This document shows positions 1-5,844 of a DNA stretch of 6,974 nucleotides, in pieces. The notes under the pieces were generated by a model. That model worked only from the letters and a program-made list of their open reading frames with translations. It was not told where the DNA came from and ran no database searches. This DNA is from an uncultured Succinivibrio sp. Lineage in GTDB: Bacteria; Pseudomonadota; Gammaproteobacteria; Enterobacterales; Succinivibrionaceae. A program made the translations under genes and the position numbers. The stretch covers positions 1 through 6,974 of the forward strand of contig CACYBT010000329.1 in assembly GCA_902772715.1 (NCBI GenBank). The letters run 5' to 3'. Within the stretch, counting starts at the first letter, position 1. Each line of letters begins with the position of its first letter.

Positions 1-1272
1 AGGATTTATGAAGTTGATTTCCTGAATAGGGGAATGCGATAAATAATTATCATTAATATATCTTATTAGTATTTCGTTATTCTTTCCAAAAATTGCCTGC
101 TGTTTAAATTTTTTGACAACATAAGGATGGCATACTTCTGTGGTTAGTAGCGTTATGTCGCAAAAAAACTTTTCATCTGGAATTATGTTTATTGCTTGCA
201 TAATTTCTGGAACTCTTTCTGTAACTGCATAAAAATCCGGTTTAACTCCTGCGTGATAAAGAGTATCTAATCCTGTACCGCATGCTATGATTATTGCTTT
301 ATCCTGAAATTTTCTAATACAATCAATGTCATTGTCCAAAGAAGGACCAGAGCCAATTATAAATACCGGATAGTCAGCATAACCGTCCTTAAGTTTTTTA
401 TTCTGTAAAACAAAATGAGAGTTATTTTTTATTGAGTAATATGCATGGCTTATACCAAAAATATAATCATCAAAAAAACCATATCCAAAGTTTAAAAAAT
501 CGTATTTTTCAAAAATATGTTTCTCAAGGCTATTGATTTGCTTATTTGAATAATGTTTGTAAAAGAAAATGGAATTGGTAAGAAATACACCAACTGAAAG
601 GTAATACTGTTGAAGTTCGTTATAAATTCTATCAAAATTAGACTCTAGAATTATTTTTATATGCAGATTACTATTATGAATATAATCAAGTAAATTTGCC
701 CAATCAAAGGTAAATAGCGATGAGAAAAAAAAGTCAGTATCTGGCTCAATTAAAACTAAATTGAATATTTCTTTTTGTTCATATAAATAGGCCAACTGAT
801 ATCCTAACCCACAGCCAAGCATTAAACAATTAGATATAGTTTCAAGATCTTTGATAAATACTTCACTGTTAGTATTATTTTCTGAAAGTCTGACGGCCTG
901 ATTGCAGTATTTATAAGATATTTGTCCGTAAGGATCGTTTTCAATTCCAAAATAATTAATTTCTAAAGTGGCATTGTTGATTTTATCCTGTACCTGTTTT
1001 TTACATACTTCAAAAGGATCTGTATATGGATATAAACATTGATGTGAATCAGGCAAGTAAACGTTTGGAATACGATTTTCTGTACAAAAAAATTCGATAT
1101 TTTGTTTGGGATTATAGTTTTTAAAATACACTGCAATATCAGGAAAATATTTTTCCAAAGCAATAAAATTATCGCTAAATCTTGATGCGAGGAAGTTTTC
1201 TAAATCTGCATTATTTTTGCAACTATTTACGCATTCTTGAATTTCTTTTAATGAAAGTTCGGTTTTATTCAT
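1..1272 (-). CDS. maf: Maf-family flagellin glycosyltransferase-like protein, fourth copy (gene D), 3' end cut by the window edge
   Basis: An open frame runs from ATG at 1272 down to base 1 without a stop, giving 424 residues. It lacks a visible stop only because the gene leaves the window. In order I see: an N-terminal domain with IEFFC near residue 59, DPYGQ near 113, a glycine motif CLMLGCGLGY (149-158), IEPD (175-178) and TFDWANLL; FFDD (266-269); then the start of the MAF_flag10 domain with GSGPSLD (307-313), HAGVKPD (340-346), TER (351-353) and VCHP (380-383). The last visible residues, NP, match the start of the NPLVANM motif in genes B and C, so roughly 300 C-terminal residues should follow outside. 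A hand count over 100 core residues gives about two-thirds identity to gene B. The ATG is the only start in frame after an upstream TGA (1303-1305). The family role is transfer of nonulosonic acid sugars to flagellin in the cytoplasm; the substrate here is inferred. It is the last gene visible in the array, after a 71-bp spacer. Confidence 0.9.
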   Translation of the reverse strand, partial: MNKTELSLKEIQECVNSCKNNADLENFLASRFSDNFIALEKYFPDIAVYFKNYNPKQNIEFFCTENRIPNVYLPDSHQCLYPYTDPFEVCKKQVQDKINNATLEINYFGIENDPYGQISYKYCNQAVRLSENNTNSEVFIKDLETISNCLMLGCGLGYQLAYLYEQKEIFNLVLIEPDTDFFFSSLFTFDWANLLDYIHNSNLHIKIILESNFDRIYNELQQYYLSVGVFLTNSIFFYKHYSNKQINSLEKHIFEKYDFLNFGYGFFDDYIFGISHAYYSIKNNSHFVLQNKKLKDGYADYPVFIIGSGPSLDNDIDCIRKFQDKAIIIACGTGLDTLYHAGVKPDFYAVTERVPEIMQAINIIPDEKFFCDITLLTTEVCHPYVVKKFKQQAIFGKNNEILIRYINDNYLSHSPIQEINFINP

Positions 1273-1343
1273 TATGTCTGTTACCTTGGATTCGGATGTT
1301 GATCATGATGTTTTTACATATGCGTTAAATTTGAAAATTTTGC
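1273..1343 (-). other. 71-bp spacer between genes C and D, longest in the array
   Basis: This is the largest intergenic gap in the window; the others are 12 and 28 bp. It carries one arm of an AT-rich inverted repeat and a late Shine-Dalgarno-like CCAAGG before gene D. I found no convincing -35/-10 pair for a separate gene D promoter. A TATGTA hexamer on the minus strand lacks a good -35 at the normal distance. There is no GC-rich hairpin followed by a T run, so a terminator is not supported. Gene D is most simply read as part of the same transcript. Confidence 0.6.
1284..1289 (-). promoter_or_regulatory. Probable ribosome binding site of gene D
   Basis: CCAAGG on the minus strand lies 11 nt upstream of the ATG at 1272. 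The match to the anti-SD is short and the spacing longer than usual, so initiation may be weak. No alternative ATG, GTG or TTG lies between the upstream in-frame stop and this ATG, so the start itself is firm. Confidence 0.45.
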
Positions 1344-1367
1344 TTACTGATACTTTTTTTCAAATTT
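1327..1367. repeat. 11-bp perfect inverted repeat around the stop codon of gene C
   Basis: AAATTTGAAAA at 1327-1337 is the exact reverse complement of TTTTCAAATTT at 1357-1367. The 19-nt loop holds the TAA stop of gene C (1344-1346). Ten of 11 pairs in the stem are A-T, so the hairpin would be weak. It could slow exonucleases or mildly separate expression of C and D, but in such AT-rich DNA it may be chance. Confidence 0.35.
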
Positions 1368-3590
1368 TAGTAGCGGATCTGCGTAGTCCCTTTTGATAAT
1401 ATTGATTTCCTCTGGAAGTTTGGGGGCCTTACAATTAGTCATATCTCTACCTATTTTTCCGTCTTTGAAAAATTTGCGGTGTTCGCCTATGACATAATTT
1501 GGTATATAGTCGAATATTTCAGGAGCTTCTGTTAAAAAATCGGTTATTATCGGAAAGGTTTTATTTGCTATTGCAATACATTTTTTTTCATCATGAAATG
1601 AGAAAATCTGAGTATTTAAAATGATGAAAAAATGCTGAATGCTGTGCATTATAAGGTTTGTATAAAATCCAGAAATTTTGCTGAACATTTCATCGCAAAA
1701 TTCTGAAATATCTTGCATACTTTCTATAATTTCTTGTCTTGATTGATAATCTTTTTTTATCATATTTTTAATGCTATCACATAGTTTTCTAAATGTTTCT
1801 GTTGATAATACAGATTTTAACTGCGGTAAATTAAGTGGCAGTTCTGTAGTCTTTATATTATTCATGTAGTTTTTAAAACTTACTTTGGCGATTTTTTCTT
1901 TAACTTTAAATAAGTTGACAAGTTCTCTTGAATGCATTGGAATTGTTTCGGGTATAAACGCGCCATCTGAGCAATTGATACACTTTATTTCACTATTTTG
2001 TTCTTTATAAAGCCTAAGAGATTTCGTTATGCTATCTATGCAACTTTTATAGATATAATTAGTATTGCAGGATCCCTCAAAGTTTCCTTTAATTAGTTTA
2101 CTGACTTCGTATTCGGGAACTTTCTCTGAAAATCCATAATTTTTGTATAAAGATGTGTAACTAGAGTGTATTGCTTTGATATTTTCTTTTTTTCCGTTAT
2201 CTATACCAAATAAATAAAATTCTGTGAAACCTAGAGCTAATACAGCTGAAATTGCCATATTGGCAACAAGAGGATTGATCCTATAGGCAACATTTATTTC
2301 AGGAATTTGTGGATAGTTTATCTTTAAATATGTCAGAAAAAATTCATCATATTTGGAAAAAATTGCTGTATTTTTAAAGAAAGAAGCGAGTTTGGGATGA
2401 CAGACATCAGTTGCAAGTAAAATAATATCATCAAAAAAGCTTTCGTCTGGGATTTTTTCCAATAATTGGTAGAGTTCGGGGGTTCTTTCAGTGCTTGCAA
2501 AAAAATCAGGCTTTATGCCTGCATGATAGAGTGCATCAATGGCAGTGCCACAGGCAATAATTAAAGCCTTATCCTGATTTGCTCTTAAAAAGGCAATGTC
2601 ATCATCTAGGGAAGGTCCTGCGCCAATGATAAAAACAGGCAGATTTCTATATTTGTTATCTACGTTACCTTTCTTTACAAAATGTTTGTGGTTTAAAATC
2701 GAAGTACAACTATGATTTATTGCAAAAATGTCATCGTCAAAGAAACTTAAACTTTTATGGTTTGTCCAAGTATATTGAATTCGCTGTGTTAGGTTAAGAT
2801 AATTTGTAGAGCATGGAGCGGTGTAAAAATAATTGACAAATAACTTGTAAACTCCATGTTTTACAAAATACAAGGTGAGAGCATCCTGTAATTTATCCCA
2901 TTGACTGTCAAGAAAAATTCCGATTTTTTTATTATTTTCGTATATGTAGGTTAAGAGATTATTCCAATCAAAGGTATATAGTGAAGCATAAAAGAGATCT
3001 GAATTAGGCTCTATAAGGATAAGTTGCTGAATATCAAGTCTTTCATATAGTTCATTTAAGTGATAACCAAGATCAATACCTACACACACAAAGGTGGGAA
3101 TTACATTGAGATCTTTTAATATGATCGCTTCATGTTGTGATAAATCAGTAACATTTAAGCAAGCCTTAAAGTATTTAAAATGTAGTTGACCGTACGGATC
3201 ATCGTCATTTTTAAAAGAATAGGTATTAATTGTGTCCTTACTGATATGATGTATGACGTGGCTTTTACAGTATTCAACAGGATTTTTGTAAGGATATACT
3301 ATCTCGTTGGTATCGGTAAAAACTAAATTAGCAATTAAATTTTCGTTGCAAAAGAATTCAATCGGACGTTTAACCTGATAATTTTCAAATTGTTCTGCAA
3401 TAGCAGGCTGATATTTCTTTAGGGCTTTAATGTTATTTTCATAGCGTTCTATAAGAGATGCAGCCATTTGATTTTGTAGCGACTGATTTTCCTTTGCTTT
3501 TTTTATCTCGGCAATAGAGATTGTGTCACCTGTGGTTGCGATTGATTCTTCTGTTTTTTCTTTCTCTAGTTCGATGATTTTCTGTGACAT
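1344..3590 (-). CDS. maf: Maf-family flagellin glycosyltransferase-like protein, third copy (gene C), complete
   Basis: This is a complete 748-residue protein starting with ATG (3590) and ending with TAA. The N-terminal tail (about 1-45) is highly charged and the longest of the three visible. The N-terminal domain follows with RPIEFFC (75-81), DPYGQ (131-135), CVGIDLGY (169-176), IEPN (193-196) and FDWNNLL. FFDD (283-286) leads into the MAF_flag10/DUF115 domain: GAGPSLD (323-329), HAGIKPD (356-362), TERTPE (367-372), VCHP (396-399), NPLVANM (439-445), FGIDNGKK (461-468), His475, KGNF (501-504) and NCSDG (539-543). An alpha-helical C-terminal domain ends with a conserved DYIPNYVIGEHRKFF segment (694-708). 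No signal peptide or membrane helix is seen, consistent with a cytoplasmic enzyme. Family knowledge points to flagellin glycosylation with a CMP-activated nonulosonic acid; the exact sugar is unknown. One glycine of the N-terminal glycine motif is Asp173 here. Gene C follows gene B by 12 bp and is in the same frame, which suggests coupled translation. Confidence 0.92.
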   Translation of the reverse strand: MSQKIIELEKEKTEESIATTGDTISIAEIKKAKENQSLQNQMAASLIERYENNIKALKKYQPAIAEQFENYQVKRPIEFFCNENLIANLVFTDTNEIVYPYKNPVEYCKSHVIHHISKDTINTYSFKNDDDPYGQLHFKYFKACLNVTDLSQHEAIILKDLNVIPTFVCVGIDLGYHLNELYERLDIQQLILIEPNSDLFYASLYTFDWNNLLTYIYENNKKIGIFLDSQWDKLQDALTLYFVKHGVYKLFVNYFYTAPCSTNYLNLTQRIQYTWTNHKSLSFFDDDIFAINHSCTSILNHKHFVKKGNVDNKYRNLPVFIIGAGPSLDDDIAFLRANQDKALIIACGTAIDALYHAGIKPDFFASTERTPELYQLLEKIPDESFFDDIILLATDVCHPKLASFFKNTAIFSKYDEFFLTYLKINYPQIPEINVAYRINPLVANMAISAVLALGFTEFYLFGIDNGKKENIKAIHSSYTSLYKNYGFSEKVPEYEVSKLIKGNFEGSCNTNYIYKSCIDSITKSLRLYKEQNSEIKCINCSDGAFIPETIPMHSRELVNLFKVKEKIAKVSFKNYMNNIKTTELPLNLPQLKSVLSTETFRKLCDSIKNMIKKDYQSRQEIIESMQDISEFCDEMFSKISGFYTNLIMHSIQHFFIILNTQIFSFHDEKKCIAIANKTFPIITDFLTEAPEIFDYIPNYVIGEHRKFFKDGKIGRDMTNCKAPKLPEEINIIKRDYADPLLKFEKKYQ

Positions 3591-3593
3591 GAT

Positions 3594-3601
3594 TCCCTTC
3601 T
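3594..3601 (-). promoter_or_regulatory. Ribosome binding site of gene C
   Basis: AGAAGGGA on the minus strand lies just upstream of the ATG at 3590, with 5 nt between AAGG and the start. It is the best Shine-Dalgarno match in the window and fixes the gene C start. It begins right after the TAG stop of gene B (3603-3605), so ribosomes ending gene B finish within reach of it. Confidence 0.75.
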
Positions 3602-3602
3602 G

Positions 3603-5816
3603 CTAGTCATACTTCTTTTCAAATATTGTTATGTCGTCTTGATAGTCTTTTTTAATAATACTAATTAAATCTGGAAACAATGGTGCTGGGAAAGAAACAG
3701 TATCTTTACCGACTTTATTATTCGGAAAATATTTTCGATGTTCTCCTATAACGTAGTCTGGCAGATATGAAAATAACTGTTGTGCTTCTAATAAAAAATC
3801 TTGGATTATCCTTACACAGTTTTCTAGTTTTGATTTATCGGTTTCTGCATCCCCATATATTATCTTTACAAGAATTGCAAACATCTGCTGCAAACTATTA
3901 TCAATAAGAGAAGCATAAAAAGCAGAATAATTTTTGAAAAATGAGGATAGGAATTCAGAGATATTCTGCATTTTTTTTAGATAATCTACTTTTTCTGCAT
4001 AAGTTATTTCTAACTCTTTTATAATAAGGTTACACAGCCTGTTGAAAATATTAGTTGAGAAAATTGATCTAATTTCTTCTGTATTTATGGGAATTTTAAC
4101 TGTGATGTTAGCTGTTAAGTAATCTGCAAAATCTTTTTTATTGATCTTGCTTATTGAATCAAATTCCTTAATCAAATCATTTGAATGTATTGATACGGTG
4201 TTTTCAATATATACTCCATCAGAACAATTAAAACATACAAGTTGAGGATTTTTTTTCTGGTAAATATATATTGAGCGAGAAATATTTTTTGCTGAGTCTA
4301 AATATAACTGATTTGTATTCACAATGCAGTCAAAATTTCCTTTAATCTGCAAAAAGGTGTGGTATTCTTGTTGGTTTTCGCTATAACCTCTTTTTTTGTA
4401 TAGAGTTGTATAGTGTGAATGTGCAGAATTTTCTCCATTTTTTTTCCCGCAATCAATTCCAAATAAATATAACTTTTCAAATCCTAAGGCTAATATTCCT
4501 GATACGCCCATGTTAGCAACTAGAGGATTCATCCTGACAACCTTGGCAATTTTAGGAATTTTTGGAAATTGTTTTTCAAGATAATTTATAAAATATTCAT
4601 CATATTTGGAAAAAATTAGGGTGTTTTTGAATAGTTTCGTAACATTGGGGTGACATACTTCGGAGCACATCAGAAAGATATCTTCAAAAAAATTTTTATC
4701 GGGAATGGCTGATAATGCCTGTGTAATTTCGGGGGTTCTTTCTGTATTAGCATATATATCTGGTTTTATGCCTGCATGATATAAAACGTCAATAGCAGTT
4801 CCACATGCTACAATTATCGCTTTGTCCTGATTTTTTCTTATGAAGTGAAGATCATTGTCAAAAGATGGTCCTGATCCAACTATAAAGACGGGATAATTTT
4901 TATAGTTATCCAAATTAACATCTTTTTTAACAAATTTCTTTTGTTTTAAAATTGCATTGCAGGCATGACTCACGCCAAATAGACTATCATCAAAAAAACC
5001 ACCAGTTCTTAAAGAAAGCCAGTTTTTATCAATACTATTCTTTAATTCAGTATATCTTTCATGCTCTGAGTTTTGAAAAATGAAATAAGAATAAAGAAGA
5101 AATTGTCCATGCTGACTAAAATATAGGAATAAATGTTCATACAATTCATTCCATTCATTCTCAAAGAAAATTTCTATATGTAAACTGTTTTCAAAGATAT
5201 AAGTTAAAAGATTATTCCAGTCAAATGTAAACAGTGAAGTGTAAAATAAATCTGTATCTGGTTCAATAAGTAGGAGATTTTGCGGGGTAAGTCTCTCGTA
5301 TAATTCTGCAAGACTGTAACCAAGCCCAACACCTAAACAGATGCAGGTTAGAACATATTTTTGCTGACATAGTTTTTGGGGAGTATCTTTAGTTGATTCT
5401 TTTGTTATGTTTAAGCATGCACTAATGTATTTATAGTGGATCTGACCATAGGGATCTTTTTCATTTTTTACATTAATGTTGTGGAGATTTTCATTCTTTA
5501 AAATATTGATTACTTTATTTTTACAGTGGGCTATAGGATCGGAATTTTGACTTATTACTTTGCCGTTGTCTAAAAAAATAACATTAGGGATACCATTATC
5601 AGTACAGAAGAATTCAAAAGGCCTTTTCGATACATAATTTTTAAATTTTTCTGAAATTTCAGGATAGTAGTGTGCAAATGCGGCTAGATTTGTCTCAAAG
5701 CGCTTTTGTAACATTTCCGACAGATATTTTTGCAAGGAGGTATTATGTTTAAATTGCTCAAAATCATCTGCGCTTAATAATGAGTTTTCTTGGCTATTTA
5801 TTGTATTGTCTGACAT
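3603..5816 (-). CDS. maf: Maf-family flagellin glycosyltransferase-like protein, second copy (gene B), complete
   Basis: This is a complete 737-residue protein starting with ATG (5816) and ending with TAG. The start is the only one in frame after an upstream TAG at 5841-5843. Layout: tail (1-35); N-terminal domain with RPFEFFC (65-71), DPYGQ (121-125), the full glycine motif CLGVGLGY (160-167), IEPD (184-187) and FDWNNLL; FFDD (274-277); MAF_flag10 domain with GSGPSFD (314-320), HAGIKPD (347-353), TERTPE (358-363), VCHP (387-390), NPLVANM (430-436), FGIDCGKK (452-459), His466, KGNF (492-495) and NCSDG (530-534); helical C-terminal domain with LPDYVIGEHRKYF near 685-697. Core identity to gene C is about two-thirds by hand count. 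The protein should be cytoplasmic and act on flagellin monomers before export, by family knowledge; I cannot tell the sugar or acceptor sites. It lies in the middle of the array, 28 bp after gene A and 12 bp before gene C. Confidence 0.92.
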   Translation of the reverse strand: MSDNTINSQENSLLSADDFEQFKHNTSLQKYLSEMLQKRFETNLAAFAHYYPEISEKFKNYVSKRPFEFFCTDNGIPNVIFLDNGKVISQNSDPIAHCKNKVINILKNENLHNINVKNEKDPYGQIHYKYISACLNITKESTKDTPQKLCQQKYVLTCICLGVGLGYSLAELYERLTPQNLLLIEPDTDLFYTSLFTFDWNNLLTYIFENSLHIEIFFENEWNELYEHLFLYFSQHGQFLLYSYFIFQNSEHERYTELKNSIDKNWLSLRTGGFFDDSLFGVSHACNAILKQKKFVKKDVNLDNYKNYPVFIVGSGPSFDNDLHFIRKNQDKAIIVACGTAIDVLYHAGIKPDIYANTERTPEITQALSAIPDKNFFEDIFLMCSEVCHPNVTKLFKNTLIFSKYDEYFINYLEKQFPKIPKIAKVVRMNPLVANMGVSGILALGFEKLYLFGIDCGKKNGENSAHSHYTTLYKKRGYSENQQEYHTFLQIKGNFDCIVNTNQLYLDSAKNISRSIYIYQKKNPQLVCFNCSDGVYIENTVSIHSNDLIKEFDSISKINKKDFADYLTANITVKIPINTEEIRSIFSTNIFNRLCNLIIKELEITYAEKVDYLKKMQNISEFLSSFFKNYSAFYASLIDNSLQQMFAILVKIIYGDAETDKSKLENCVRIIQDFLLEAQQLFSYLPDYVIGEHRKYFPNNKVGKDTVSFPAPLFPDLISIIKKDYQDDITIFEKKYD

Positions 5817-5820
5817 TGAC

Positions 5821-5826
5821 GTCTCT
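5821..5826 (-). promoter_or_regulatory. Weak ribosome binding site of gene B
   Basis: AGAGAC on the minus strand contains a GAG core 6 nt before the ATG at 5816. The match is short, so gene B may rely partly on translational coupling with gene A, whose stop is 28 bp upstream. Confidence 0.4.
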
Positions 5827-5844
5827 GGTAAGTAAAGTTGCTAT

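Noticed and set aside
963..1163. A 66-codon minus-strand open frame inside gene D
   Set aside because: It overlaps gene D in another frame, whose translation matches the paralogs throughout; this small frame has no homology to anything I recognise.
1327..1367. Rho-independent terminator after gene C
   Set aside because: The stem is almost all A-T, the loop is 19 nt, and no T run follows on the minus strand.
4249..4256. Homopolymer tracts as phase-variation switches
   Set aside because: The longest runs are T or A of 8 (for example 1581-1588, 3971-3978, 4249-4256, 4438-4445), ordinary for AT-rich DNA. No poly-G or poly-C run exceeds 5, unlike the phase-variable tracts of Campylobacter maf genes.
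1344..5816. Function as a 6-hydroxymethylpterin pyrophosphokinase (MptE-like), a common automatic label for DUF115 proteins
   Set aside because: The long N-terminal and C-terminal domains and the tandem layout are those of bacterial flagellar Maf proteins; the pterin enzymes are much shorter archaeal proteins.
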